Below the pieces are notes generated by a model that had not been told where the DNA came from, made no database searches, and was given only the letters and a program-made list of their open reading frames with translations. From Priapulus caudatus (Eukaryota > Priapulida > Priapulimorpha > Priapulimorphida > Priapulidae): DNA of 64,000 nucleotides. The DNA lies in NCBI RefSeq assembly GCF_000485595.1, contig NW_014577351.1, positions 84,301-148,300 of the forward strand, given 5' to 3'. Shown one piece after another: positions 12,440-25,870 of the stretch (the stretch's first letter is position 1; every line of letters starts with the position of its first letter). A program made the translations under genes and the position numbers.

Positions 12440-12971
12440 CTAACACGCAACTCACACGCAACTAATAGGTTGGATACGCAGGGCATAGGTTGGGGATACG
12501 CTGGGAATACGCACAATAGGTTGGGGGTACGCTACACACGCAACAGGATCGCTACAGGCACGCAACACGATCGCAACGTAATCGCAACAGGTACGCAACA
12601 CATTCGCAACATGTACGCTACCAAAATCAGGCCAGATACCTCAAATTTGGACCTGCGATTACCTGCGTTCATAACTTATGAGTTGCGTACCAGTTGCGAT
12701 CGTGTTGCGATCGTGTTCCGTGCGTAGCGTACCTGTTGCGTCCCTGTTGCGTATAAATTAATCGCAGGCATTCGCAGAGAATTATTGAACTGTTCAAAAA
12801 TTCTGAGCTTCGTGCTCGTGTGTCTGCGATCACCTGCGTGCTTGTTGCGTACTTCAAACCTATGAAATATATTAATTAGTTGCGTGTGAGTTGCGTTCGG
12901 AACTTATGCCCACTATTTTATATTCGCAACCATACGCAACTGGTGATCGCTATGGTATGCTGGCACCTTTA

Positions 12972-15699
12972 GATTTAGACCTGCATGCGTCACTAAACAT
13001 GGGAGGAAATCATTCGCAGACGATTATGCACAATAGAAACAACTCTTGCTCGGCGCTGTGGGATTATGTTTCGCATTCCGACTTTCACGATATATTACCG
13101 ACGATAATGGTCATATCAAAATAAATTAAGCTTGCTGACAAATTCCCGACCCGTACATGAGCATTATCTTAGATTCTAATGGCTGGTGGAATCTCGAAGC
13201 AACAAAGGACATGCGTGTATAAATAGATCGTGACAAATTCTTCAGGGGAGAATACCGCAGCCACACATTTAATTAAATTGAAAACGCATTCGAACGGTTA
13301 AACACGTTCTTTCACGTCGCGATGGGAAAAAATTCATTTTATGCGTTGAAATCAATAGTAAGTGTTCGTGACCGAATCAAGAAAACAGAAATACGTGCCG
13401 CACTGACGGCGTACAGAAAGTGCTGTCAGGCATGTTCAAAGAGGTCTTCCTAATACTCGGGAAGCAGTGACACTCACACTCTTTCAAGTCAGATGAGGCA
13501 AAAGACGTCGGTGTCGAAACACTACCCGTAACAGCGCTCAATGTATAGCTTCTAAGGGAATCGGCGTGCAGAATCTTACTGTATATACGGGCAGCTATAA
13601 CTACGAATGGCAGAGCCATCGAAACGTCCGAAAAATCTTCGGAATAGCTTCACTGCCGCGTCAAGCTATTAGAAGTAAGGCGCGCCACCTGCATCCACGT
13701 TATAAAAATGCCTTCATAATATTGTAATGGATGATTAGAAAAGACGCGACGGCTCGCAGCACATGTGGCCTCCGCTGCAGCGACTGCTTGTATAACCGAG
13801 AATCCCGTGCGGGAGGAAGAGACGACATGACGCCTTCTTATATGACTCGACCACTGAACAAAATCCCTAGTTACGATGCTTATATGGCAGGAATATAGCT
13901 GTCGATTTCATGGAGTACACTATATACACGCGGTACATTACTGTAATTGCAACGCCATATATGAAACATAAAGCTTAACGAAATGGGAGTAAAGTATGTT
14001 AGTTTTATTAAATTTATTATTGGGGTATAATGCTAGAATGGTAAAGATGCCGATATGTGTCAGAGAGGATAAATGTAAGAAACTCGCATTATAACGTACT
14101 AGGGGAATGGGCAGGCAAAACCCAACAAACATTACGAACACGTATTTGTGTTTACGAACTCAAAATGCGTGATGGGAGGGGTATTCACGGGGATTCCTGT
14201 GTAAACGTAGCGCAGCACATGAAAGAGTTATGTACACTGTACACCTGAGAATCTCCTCGGAGCATCGAAGAGCTAGACTGATTTTTTTCACGCGAAAAAA
14301 ACATCCCCGCGTGTAATCCACGTTGATGCGCCGTAGCTCCAATGCCACGCACTCGTGAAATATTTACACGTATATAGAGTTTTCACTACAAATGAATTCG
14401 AAAAACAATTTACAGCAGCGGCTGGGATTCGAAAAAGTACACACGAGCCATTTCTAGTCGACGCGGCAAAAGAGTAACGTTGTCGTTTATAAGCCATGTA
14501 CAACGCACTAAAGCACCCGCATAAACATTGAGGTGCAAAATAATAAAACATCGCTGTTAACAAGTAGCCGGATACGAAATAGATGAAAACAGATGAAAAG
14601 GGAAATATGGCCGCCAGAGAGAGCGCTGATTGTACTTTACGGCCAGTGCCCAACAACAAAGAATATTAACGACGTTAGGGATGTGGTTGCTGTACGGATA
14701 TTTTGCCCTCCGGGGCCCACACTGAGTGAAATATCTTGGTGAAATTACGCTTTCATCTCTCAACACGGCTACGTAATGATTTATAAGTGAATTTTAAATA
14801 TATTCCACGTCCTTCGATCTCATTGCGAGGTACACAATTTAGGTGTAACTAATTGCTTTATTGCAGCAACCTTCTCGTTCATTAGACGCTCTATCAGACG
14901 ATGCGTGCATGTGCAAATAAACTCAATGAAAACAAAAACAAGCATCACGAACACGCGTCGACCAAAAAAACACGCAGATAGCTCGAATCACGTGCCACGC
15001 GCGGGCATATATTTTTATTGGGGCTGCCTTCCGCGTAAACTTATTATAACGCGCACAGGAACCCACGTAATTGAAATCACCTCGCGCCTGTTGCACGAAA
15101 CACGCCCACAGGCGTAATGCACTGCTTTTGTACCCCACCCCACGTAACTGAGAAGTTTGCTTGTCTCTCTTAAATTCAGAATAGCTTGGTAACAATCCAC
15201 CGGCTCTGAAACATCGAACGACTCAAAACATCGCAGTTTTTCACAAATTTGACAGGCGTTTTTTTCCAATTTGGTCATTATCTTTTACCCAGTCGTTGAA
15301 GAACTGGCAGAAATTGGTCTCTGGCATAAAAAAACGTGCACATCTGATCATCTTAAAAGGTTTTAAAGTCCACTTAATATGTTGGGTGGCAGAGCTTCTT
15401 TATTATTTACAAAGAGCTAAATCGTACGCGTAGCGAATTAAAGCGCAGACTAAAACGTAAAATGGCCGAGACCACCGGATAGACATGGTATTCAAGTGAT
15501 TTTATCAAATAATATATGCACACAGCTCTCAATACATGTTTTAATCGACATCAGCTTATATTATTATATTATTATTACTATTATTATTATTATATTATTA
15601 TTATTGCTAACATCGGCGCCGATGAAGAAACGGCAATGTTGCGTTTGTGCCCTGCTTAGAGGGGCACGGCTGTTCGTTGGTGCATGGTTGGATCCCAAA
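12972..15699. other. No gene recognised
   Basis: The largest open frame (14659-14288, minus, 123 codons) lacks family motifs and convincing splice context. Confidence 0.5.
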
Positions 15700-16210
15700 C
15701 CATTTTAGCTGCCCAGCAACTATTATTAGCTGACTAATGGCTCTTTCACACAACTACTGTAAGCCTTTGTGATCAGTTTGGAGGTAGGAGTAAACTTTAC
15801 GCATTTCTTCCTCGAACATTGTTTCCACAGGTAGGAAAAATGTCATTTTCCATATTACCAATATCAAAGAGAAAACGACCATTGCCCAGTTGCAGCAGCA
15901 GTGAACCAAGGTCTTCAAGACCTTCATCGCAGTGAATGTTCACTCTTATGTTAATTAGTCTATGGGATAATATTGTCAACATTTGCTCAGAGATAGCAGG
16001 ATTAAAGAATTGCGTATCAAAAATGTTGCAGCTGGAAGGGTAATATAGCACATAATGGCAACGGTAATATCTTGATCACTCCATCAACCTCCACGGAAAG
16101 GGCCATGCAGATGCAAAAGCCACAGCGCCGTGGTCGTGACTTCCACCAAAAACCACGAATAACGCTGCAGCAGTAACGTGAAGTAACAAATCCAAAGAAA
16201 TGCATAAATT
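15700..16210 (-). pseudogene. Relic of a Pif1-type helicase, probably Helitron-derived
   Basis: On the minus strand, over several frames, fragments appear in the order of Pif1/Helitron helicases: GVIKILPL (compare G-D-F-R-Q-I-L-P-V), then about 40 residues later LSHRLINIRVNIH (compare L-T-x-N-M-R), SLLLQLGNGRF (compare L-L-x-I-G-N/D-G), NDIFPT, and further on LCERAI (compare E-R-A-I-L-A-P). The longest open part is 16051-15797. Frameshifts and a stop separate the parts. Assigned from motif order read by eye. Confidence 0.5.
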
Positions 16211-16739
16211 TTGCTTTCGCAGCAGAAGGCGCATACTATACCTCTCACACGAAACACCATCAGCACACATTAATATAACGTCTTACGACGTAGAAGTATC
16301 GCATATATACCCATGGTGTTTATGACTGCGAATAACGCAATGCTGTGGATGAAAACCGAGTGCACATATTTTCAAAGCTCGATCCACGACGAATTACAGA
16401 TTTTTTTCCCATGACGGGTTGGGGGATAAGCCTCCCCGACGGGTGGTGAAGTCTTATCCCCCTCTCCCTGCCCCCATCTGGCGTCACCGCTGGAGAGACC
16501 ATCTGCGTGGCATGTTACTAGACATCTATTATGCTATGACGTATATACGATAGGTAACCATGATTTCAAGCATAGGCGGGTAATACTCGATACACTTTCC
16601 CTGCTCGACCACTCTCGCTATGCTCATGGCATATTGATGATGCTCACTAATGAATTAATCACTCTCTGGTTTAGACCATAGTACACATAATATAGCAAGA
16701 TCAGTTTTTCCTGGCATGAGGGGCGAGATTCAGTAATGT

Positions 16740-16818
16740 TTATATATATATATATATATAACATGTGTTTGACAGACAGACGGACGGAGGGACGGAATGG
16801 ATGAATGGAAGGATATAT

Positions 16819-16850
<32 letters not shown>

Positions 16851-16967
16851 ATAATTATATAGATAGATAGATAGAAAGAGATAGAAAGATAGATACAGTG
16901 GGAGAGAAAGATAGAGAGAAAGGGAGTGTGTGTGTGTGAGAGAGAGAGCGAGAGAGAGAGAGAGAGA
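16740..16967. repeat. Compound (TA)n, (GATA)n, (GA)n microsatellite
   Basis: TA blocks at 16740-16761 and 16813-16860, GATA/GAAA units to about 16920, then GTGTGT and (GA)n. Confidence 0.9.
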
Positions 16968-17544
16968 CGCCAACTTCCTGCATGACGGTGAGCACATATT
17001 TGTCAGGAAATTATATCGGTTAGTCTAGGCTTCTAGATTTCTGCTAGTATGGATTCTTTGTGAATTTTATGGGGAGTCTCCACCAGGGCCGCGGGCGCTT
17101 GCTTTAACAAACTCTGTTTTCGAACACGAAATCTCCTTAAGCTTTTCCAAATCAGATTTACACACAGTGCCATCTTGATACGCTGGCGACTCACTCTCGC
17201 CACTGACTGCCGTATTCCTGCTCAATGCTTTGCAATTGAATTAGGAGGCTGAGAAGTTTTTCCGAATCGAATTAAAAACGCACAATCTAGGAATTCGGAG
17301 GTTCATGACTGACGTGTGTTAGCGATCCTGTGCATTTCGTTGCGGCTGCGCGAATATAAATCCTGCTTGTAAATCTTCATTAATACCTCGTGAAAAGGAA
17401 ACTGAGATATTTAAATGAATTTGTTCACAAATTAAATGGATATTCATGAGAAGCGCGAATAATGGGCGCCGTTCTCTCTCGGGATACCGAGATCATTCAC
17501 AATGCAGGCCGCGCCATTTTCATTGCGCACTGCTGAAACGCAGA

Positions 17545-17546
17545 CA

Positions 17547-17582
<36 letters not shown>

Positions 17583-17675
17583 CCCACCCCGCATCAACGT
17601 GCACACGCACGTAAGCGCGGATACGCATGCACGCGCGCACGCGCACGCACACACGCACTCACACACGAATGAACC
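17545..17675. repeat. (CGCA)n microsatellite
   Basis: Nine or more pure CGCA units, then imperfect CGCA/CACGCG to about 17675. Confidence 0.9.
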
Positions 17676-18986
17676 ACGCTGCTCCAGGTTATGTGCGCAA
17701 ACACACCAGTCAAACATATCCCTGGAGCATCATATAATATGATCCATATAGCACGCGGCTGAGACTTGGGTACACCATGAGGCGAAAGCTAAATTCATTA
17801 CTGTGCGACTGTGGCGCCGTGAGACTACCAATAACATGTGGCATGGCGACTGTGGCTGGCGGCGCTATAGCCATAGTCTATGGATATAGCTGGTATTCTT
17901 GACACTATGGTCAAACCTATATCCCACGCAGGAAGAAGCGCTAGGTAATACCTTTCGGACCATACATATCGTCAGTCATATGTTTACAAGCGTTAAGTCC
18001 ATGTCTTTGTAGTAGTAGAAGGGTATAAAGGAAAGTGCGGCCGAGCTTGAGTAACATGGGTTTTCGAAGCCGGCTATCATATACATTCAACCTGCCGTGT
18101 GCGTTGACTAACGAATTTATGAACATATGAATATTATATGATGCATATACCCATAGTATATTACACATATAGGTTTATAATCTAACTCGGTGGCGATGTA
18201 TAATCATGTTACCACGCCCATTGTAATCACCTGCGCATTGCACCCTGCGAGCTTACTCACTGGGTAGTGTGTACTCAACACAGCGTTGTGTATACAATCC
18301 TGTATTGTGTTATATATATGCGCTATAGACACTTATTCCCTCTTCATAAATTGTACGTACACATTGCGTATTTAGCGCCTATACCATGTACCTATATATA
18401 TATTTATTTATTTATTTTTACCCTCATTCACACATCACCTTCACTCTTATTTGGTAAGTTCATCCATGAATTGTGCCGTAATTAACCTAACTATAAGGCT
18501 ATGTGCAGGCGACCATAGTATTGTGCCCTTACTATGCATTCATGTATTATGAAAAGAGCACGTAAACTATGTTTGCAGCATGTTTGCATAATTATATTGC
18601 AGTTTATGTGCTCCTGATTATGCCCACACCTACACCTATCGACAAACTATTATAACACCTTACCCATGGGTGTACATTGTACTCACGCTGGTCATAAGCT
18701 ACAGTGCAACCGACGCATTCCTCCACTGCTATCGCTGAAACTGTGAGCACTCATGGCGATATTGCCTTGACACGGCCAGACTGACCTGCTGGTCCTTTAA
18801 TGTACAGCGTGGCCAAGTATGTAATATAAGGCTAAATGCAAATGAGAGCTAATGGAAGCACTACCGCGACCTATATGCGCAGCTGACGTTGTTTTTGAGT
18901 TATTTCTAATTAATCACGAACATCTACAATCACATAGCGCGACTCTAACACGATATAATCTCATATATATTAGAAACATTACAAAC

Positions 18987-19104
18987 ATTCTGTGTGCGTG
19001 CTTGCGTGCGTGCGTGTGCGTGCTTGCGTGCGTGCGTGTGCGTGCTTGCGTGCGTGCGTGTGCGTGCTTGCGCGCGTGCGTGTGCGTGCTTGCGTGCGTG
19101 CGTT
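18987..19104. repeat. 22-bp minisatellite of GCGT units
   Basis: Five copies of tgtgcgtgcttgcgtgcgtgcg, a higher-order repeat built on GCGT with one TTGC interruption per unit. Confidence 0.85.
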
Positions 19105-19109
19105 AACGA

Positions 19110-20769
19110 GTCTGCAGCAGGAAGGCATGTGGGAAGGTTGGTTTCCGCGGTCTCCTTCGCAATCACCCTTATTATTTATTATGTGCAATGAATGCGAAGA
19201 GAAAGCTATCAAATAGTAATAGACAAGATATTTACAAGCGTGTATGTCTAAATTCGCACCAAGTAATCGAGCGCAATGATGCCAAATAACATCTACTCAA
19301 CATTATTCACTGCTGGCACCATCTTGTTATTACGTATACGACCTCTTTTAAATTGCGTCAGTATGAATGTGCATCGCTGTCCAACCTGCTCACTTTTTTC
19401 CATACGTGAATATAGTTTGTCATAAAAAAAAAATATACATATACTCGTATATACGCCACCTTAACATAACCACGGAATATATATTGCAAGAAAGACGCAA
19501 ACTCGAAAGATTATACAGATTTGCGATTGGATAAGCAATGCAACGAGCGGCGCGATTGTCTCTATTCTGCTAGGGACCCTATATTCTGCCGCTTCTGCGC
19601 TCTCGGCGAATCCTCCACCAGCGATGCGAACATGTCAACATGTTCATTGACGGCAGAGTAACTCATGGATATTTCACGTTGGTATCATGATTGCATTGGG
19701 TTGCATTGCATTTGAAAAGGTTGAAGTAGATTAACCCTCATTGGCTAAGAAGAAAAAGCTGGTGCTGTTTTAGAATGACACAATTACCACAGAGCTTATA
19801 ACGTCTCTTTTAACTTGATGTGCTATGCATCTATAAACCATCATTTTGGCTTAATCATGTAAATGTGGACGATAAATATGGAGATTATATATACCTGTAT
19901 CTATAGGAAAATTAACAAGAATACAATATGTAAGTGGTGTGGAAATAGATTGTTGAACAGAAGGAAGCAATTTAAAGCATATTGACATCCGATTAGAACT
20001 TTGGTTATGGATTACGAAGTAGCCTAACAAATTGTGATCAATTCCCGCGCCCGCCTTCCTGCGCTAAACACGCTCCGCGCACGAGTTAATAATCTGCCAT
20101 CACACAAACCAGGAGCACAAACGTATATATGGGGTGCTTGTAAGCATGGGCCACATGTTCAACATGATTGCTACTAACTGAAACGGAACGCAAGAATGGG
20201 TCTCACCGCAATGTAACATGCAGTCGGCTATATACATGTATGTGAACACCTACATATCCCCTCATGGCTTCCAACGTTGGGTGGGGGCTCTGCCCCGGGT
20301 GCGACAACTCCTATGCCGCTGTCCGCAGCTGGATCAATGCTCGCAGCAATGGTCTCTGCATTACCGCGCCGCATAGGCAAGTCAGTCGTCAATTAGCTGC
20401 GTGTTTGCTCTGCCGACAGTTACGTGGTAAGGTATACACGCGGTCACACGCGCGCACAAAAGCACGAGCCATATCAAAGGCGCGTTTTGTTTCTGTGCTT
20501 TTGTATGAGTTTGTGGTATCTCCGAAACGCGACGTGAGCTCGGCATTGTCTCTGTAAAGCGCCATCGGCAGACGTACATTGACGGCGACAGCAAGGAAGA
20601 TTCCACGACTTCTCTGCGCGTATTGCGCGCGTGTACGGCGAATTAAGGAAGCTTGTAAAAACGATTTCGATTGCTAAGCTGCAATTAAACGTCACGTCAA
20701 GCTTAACATTAATGCAATTTTCGGGATAATAACCAATTTCCCTTTATAACTAGGCTGTCAACTATATAT

Positions 20770-20822
<53 letters not shown>

Positions 20823-20934
20823 CGACTACGTACCGACCTACCACGAACTAATTAATAACGTAAACGTTAAACGTTAACGTTACGTTACCTTNNNNNNNNN
20901 NTAACTTTACTTACTTACTATACTAGTATACGTA

Positions 20935-20985
<51 letters not shown>

Positions 20986-21343
20986 CATGAGAGCACGTAC
21001 GCCACCTGACCAATATTAGCTAAAAACGTGTTAAACGCTTTTACACATATAGCATTCTGTTTCAGTTCAGGTATACCACTGATTGACATACAAGATATGC
21101 CCTCGATATTATGTAAATAATGGACACGCATACATCACTGCAATTAGTCATTGAAGATAGCGTGTTGGACGCGGCATCGGGCATTTTTTAGTACAATTGG
21201 TTACTGCAAGCCATTTGCGGCCAAGAGAGTCAGGCTTATGAATGAGTATACTCGAAGAAGAATATGAAACACGAATAATACCGAGGAATGCCAGGTATAG
21301 GAATATTAGGTTATTCATTATATGGGTGAACAGTATGTGTGTG

Positions 21344-21387
<44 letters not shown>

Positions 21388-22924
21388 TGTGTGGTGTGTA
21401 TACCATAGCCGCGTACAGAACATGCCGATCACGCGTGTATAGCACAAGCGAGTGTATGTCACGCACACACAACTAATAAAAACCAACAGGCCTAAAATTA
21501 TTGCATTACGCAGGCAGTTAAAACACATTAGGAGCTCCATTTAGAACTCATTATAATTCAAGGAAATGTTGACTATAGTCACGATGACATTATCTAAACG
21601 ATGAGGAAGATGGTGTAGAAGAACAGGCTGCGTGAGACATATATATATTATATATATATAGTTTATTATTATTGACACATTTGTGAAAGTAGCGTGAAAG
21701 GCTGGCTTGGAGTAGCCATAAGAAGCGACGGAAAACAGGAGCTGTGCAGTAGGTAGGAGTAGTTACACATGCAGTAGAACAAGAGCATGACGAGCAATAA
21801 TTAACGTACCAATTTTCACGTTGTCGCCCACCATCAAAAACTATATAACACGTCGAACCATGTGTCTGTCTCGTATTGAATTATGTATATACGTAGGTAT
21901 TGTTATTATTAAAAATATACTGTGATACAATGACATCAAAGACGTTACAATTATATAGCTAGTGCTTCAATGTCAAAAAATTGATGCTCTACAAAGTGAG
22001 CGTCTATATTCTGCCCAAACGCGACCATACATTCCTATATCATATAGGCTATGAGATAAAAATAAATCATTATAATTACAATTAAGTCCACAAGCGAAAA
22101 AAAATGTACATCAATAGAGGTCTCTATAGAAAGGCGTAGAAAGGCGTGAATAATCCGCGGCTGCACGCGTAAATGATATTTCGCATTACAACATCAATGA
22201 TGAACAGCAGTTTATGATGTCACCACGCACTATAATGCAGGGAACGCCGCCATCTATAGGAATCTGCTTGGGAACCGATCCGTATCTACAGCGCAGCAAT
22301 GTAATAGCAGAAACAAAACGTATAGCGATAAAAAAAAACACAACGCACGCCTGCGTTCGTTTCCGCCTGATTGCTCCTATACTGCATGTAAATCATCCTG
22401 CCATTAACGGCGTCATTTGTCATCTAACGCCTGTCGTGCTACGGCGGTGCCAGTCGCCCCGGTGCATTATTACAACTACGCCGATATATTCAGCCGAGAC
22501 AGAGGCGAGTGAATTATGACGACAGTTTAATCTGACACGGTAGTGTAAGGCTGCGAAATCGGCCAGAGCGTGTCACCAAGTTAGCACTATAAACAAGCGC
22601 TGGAGATGAGGGTATATGCTAATATGCCAACAATAAAACGCAGTATTATGCAAGCTAATGGACATTAATGACGCGCTGCAAATTGTGTTAGGCGTCGAGA
22701 CTATCACGTTCAAATACGCTGCAACCAGCGACCTAACTGAAACCGTTTATTAAAATCGGGTTACGAGGAAGAGCGCTGTACAATATACGGAGTAGTCGTC
22801 AAGAGTAGAACGACTATATGAGAAAATGATCGCACTTTTCCTTTCTATCTGTTCTCACATACACACGAACAAGCACGTATTCACGCACGCATACACGCAC
22901 GCGTGCAAGTACGCCCGCACGCAT

Positions 22925-22955
<31 letters not shown>

Positions 22956-23440
22956 CACACGCGCGCGCGCGCGGTAATACCTTCTTATCTTTTGGTCGCG
23001 TTACTGCATTCCTTCCCGCATGGAATAAATTATTACTTCATTAATCATGGCAAGTACATCAATCATCAAGGTACATTATTCCGCATCTATGTGTGTCTAT
23101 CCGCATAACCTATACGTATCGCCCCCTCCTCATATACCAGGCGCATTTCTATGTGTAAACAGCCACAATGACGAATACGGGATAATTATAATGTGTCAGC
23201 CATTGATATAGAAGCGCACACCGAGGTCGTTATGCTAGAACGCATGCACAATTATGATCTGAGCACAAAGCCTGATTCAGAAAGCATAGATATACGACGA
23301 GCGCTAATGCACGTTTGGTAATTGTGTATCTATCCTATCACGGAAAAAATACGCCCACCTATGCAACTGACCTTTGTATGACATGTAAAAAGATTACCAC
23401 ACCCCCAATACCGCGAATTTCCCCAATACCGGTAATATAT
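19110..23440. other. No firm gene; microsatellites at 20772-20816, 20938-20982, 21336-21397, 22915-22973
   Basis: (TA)n flanking the 10-N gap, (GTGC)n at 21.34 kb and (CGCA)n at 22.92 kb. One exon-like Cys-containing frame near 20264-20430 is noted in the findings. Confidence 0.5.
20892..20901. other. Assembly gap (10 N)
   Basis: Ten Ns between two (TA)n blocks. The flank acgttaaacgttaacgttac looks like low-quality repetitive sequence. Confidence 1.
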
Positions 23441-23442
23441 AT

Positions 23443-23805
23443 TCATGAATGAATGAATGAATGAATGAGTGAATGTATGTATGAATGAATGAATGAGTGA
23501 ATAAATGAATGAATGAGTGACTTAAATGAATGAATAAATAAATATATAAATAAATAAATGACCGGAGTGAGTGAGTGAGTGAGTGAGTGAGTGAGTGAGT
23601 GAGTGAGTGAGTGAGTGAGTGAGTGAGTGAGTGAGTGAGTGAGTGAGTGAGTGAGTGAGTGAGTGAGTGAGTGAGTGAGTGAGTGAGTGAGTGAGTGCGT
23701 GAGTGCGTGAGTGCGTGAGTGCGTGAGTGCGTGAGTGCGTGAGTGCGTGCGTGCGTGCGTGGCGTGCGTCGTGCGTGGCGTGCGTAAGCGAGCGAGAGAG
23801 ATCGC
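23443..23805. repeat. (GAAT)n then (GTGA)n then (GTGC)n tetranucleotide array
   Basis: GAAT units at 23443-23560, about 33 pure GTGA units at about 23566-23697, GTGCGTGA units and GTGC/GGCGTGC units to 23785. A stepwise change of unit along one array. Confidence 0.95.
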
Positions 23806-24294
23806 TGATTGAGTTAGCATATGTGTGCAGGGCCCGTCTATAAACCGTCTTTTGCGAGACATCATCGTATTCGTGACGTTCTATATGTGTGTACAAAATC
23901 AGTGATGCTAGATATCGATTACTATCTATTCTATACCTATGTATACCTATATAATGATGCTAATGACTACTTTAGGTGCGGAAGTGAGGTTCGACAAACA
24001 CGTAAGCCTATTCCATTAAAGGCGACTTCTTATCGACATAAGGTCAATAGGCGCGGTTACCCCGGCAAGGGTTGATGCCCCAGCAGAGTCAGTACACACA
24101 ATCCTACCCCTATATGTGGCGTCGTCTGTTACACCCCACCATACACACACGCACGCATGCACATACATACACACACGCAAACACACATTCACACTCAATG
24201 CAGATAATACAATGAGTGAATATAATGACAGGTATAGAACGACATCTGCCGTTTCTGCCGTGCGCTTCAGTTCGCGGTCACTGATATCTATAAT

Positions 24295-24295
<1 letters not shown>

Positions 24296-24339
<44 letters not shown>
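24296..24339. repeat. (TA)n microsatellite
   Basis: About 21 TA units. Confidence 0.95.
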
Positions 24340-24343
<4 letters not shown>

Positions 24344-25216
24344 AGATCAGAGTTCGCGTTACGTGGAAGTCTCCGATCAGTCGTGCGACGCTTGGCGGCG
24401 CCACGTTCGCTCCGTGCTAGCGCGGCTCGCCATTGACGTTCTCGCCGTGGAAATTGCAAACCGCGCGCGATAACAACTCATTGCGGCTAGCAATAACTAC
24501 AATCGCATGAGGGCACATTGCGTGATAACTCGCGGTTCGCATTTTGTGTTAAACGTCATAAAATTGCATTAGAGTTAGGGTTGGTGTTAGGGGTTTTCCC
24601 CATGCGCGCTCCGATCACACCACATGCCTTCACTTGATTGTTTTTTTATTGGTCGCCGCCCACGGCTTACTAAATCGCGAGCGCGGGCGTTGCTGTTTGA
24701 TCATGAAAACAGGTGTATGATCGATCACACTCGACGAAGGAAGGCATCAGACCTTAGCACGGTTCGCTAGCTACCGTTCCGCGTCTGGTTTTCTAGGAAA
24801 TGTATGTTCCACGCAGACATGTCGCACCATTAGTTACGGCATAGATATCCTTCTTTGAGGATTCAGAATGAATGTTTCTAGGGTGCACTGCAACGTTTGA
24901 CGTTGACCAGTGTACAGATCAGAATTAACCTGTCTGTCATTGCGTCACCTTATAAACAACGTATTAATATATGTGAAATAGCGCGCAATACAAATATTCA
25001 ATAGACCAACATGGACACTTCTCTACCCGTTTGAAATTGGCATTGTCTAATTTTTCTGGGGAATATTTATGTTCATAATAAATCATAATCGAACTGAAAA
25101 TAACCAGTAATAATTCTTGTTCCTGCTTAATTCTATATGCCATGTGACTACGTGTCAAAATTTCATACAACGCAAAATAAAACACTAGAATTTAAAGTAG
25201 ATATTAAACTCAACTT

Positions 25217-25302
25217 CATAATTACAGGAGTGAATAATAGAGAATAATCTCTATACTCTAATAATGGTGAATAATCTCTATTAGTCACTCCTGATAATTA
25301 TG
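25217..25302. repeat. 86-bp foldback with TCAGGAGT-type arms
   Basis: Arms cataattacaggagtgaata and (reverse complement of the right end) cataattatcaggagtgact enclose smaller inverted copies of aatctctat. Looks like a short MITE or hairpin. Confidence 0.65.
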
Positions 25303-25794
25303 TATAAAACACTTTCGCATAGAATCGAAAGCTTGTGATACGATATAAATGCGCAGGACACTTACAGTCTTCACGAAGAACACGCAAGTAGGTCTCATAC
25401 TAGTGACTAGTAATAGACAGCAGTGGAAACAGGGCTAAAATTCCAGCTTAATGGTTTAAACTAATCCGCTAGATTATGGTTTGAGCAAGTGGACAAGTTG
25501 GAAACTGAATCGAGGACTAATGCTGTTGACAGAGTAGCACTCACCGTGAGCCAAAGCATCACGTATGGATTGAAGAGGCAGAGGCAAGTTAAAATACATG
25601 CCGAAGAGGCTGGCTTTTTAACATTCAAGGTGCGATGCGCGAGAAAATTTTTACACATTGCGATTGGCTCCGGCTCTCTTTCGTTTTGCTAACACGCGAC
25701 CTGTCTAGCGACGGTACTCGCTCTTTTGTCGGTGAAGTTGTTAGCTTAACGCCAACACGTTAAAGTTATCGTTGCAGTACGTGTTGACTAAATT

Positions 25795-25870
25795 TAATTG
25801 GAATAAAGTGTCTTGCTCAAGTACACAGCAGCAGTGACGACAGTGGGACTCGAACTCCATTTAACCCGAA
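25795..25870 (-). mobile_element. Possible tRNA-derived SINE remnant
   Basis: On the minus strand GAGTTCGAGTCCCAC, a good match to a tRNA box B/T-arm, is followed about 25 nt later by cttgagcaagacactttatt, a tail I recall from widespread animal SINE-like repeats. No tRNA body or A box was found, so this is a 3' fragment at most. Confidence 0.35.

Larger units (their letters stand above)
10757..12968 (-). mobile_element. PIF/Harbinger DNA transposon, complete ends, decayed
   Basis: The element starts AGGTGCC and ends GGCACCT. The inverted ends continue imperfectly (ggtgccctcacaccatagcg versus ggtgccagcataccatagcg). It is flanked on both sides by TTA (10754-10756 and 12969-12971), the three-base target duplication typical of this superfamily. 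Inside lies one decayed transposase on the minus strand. The subterminal regions are packed with GTTGCGT-type short repeats. No second (Myb/SANT-like) gene, which many Harbinger elements carry, is visible. Confidence 0.85.

Noticed and set aside
14288-14766. Two overlapping minus-strand frames (123 and 69 codons) with hydrophobic stretches
   Set aside because: Different frames, no linking splice sites and no recognisable family.
18987-19104. CRISPR-like array
   Set aside because: The 22-bp units are contiguous GCGT-based repeats without unique spacers, in an animal genome.
23443-23896. Thr-His-Ser-Leu repeat frames of 124-140 aa
   Set aside because: Reverse strand of the GTGA/GAAT tetranucleotide array.
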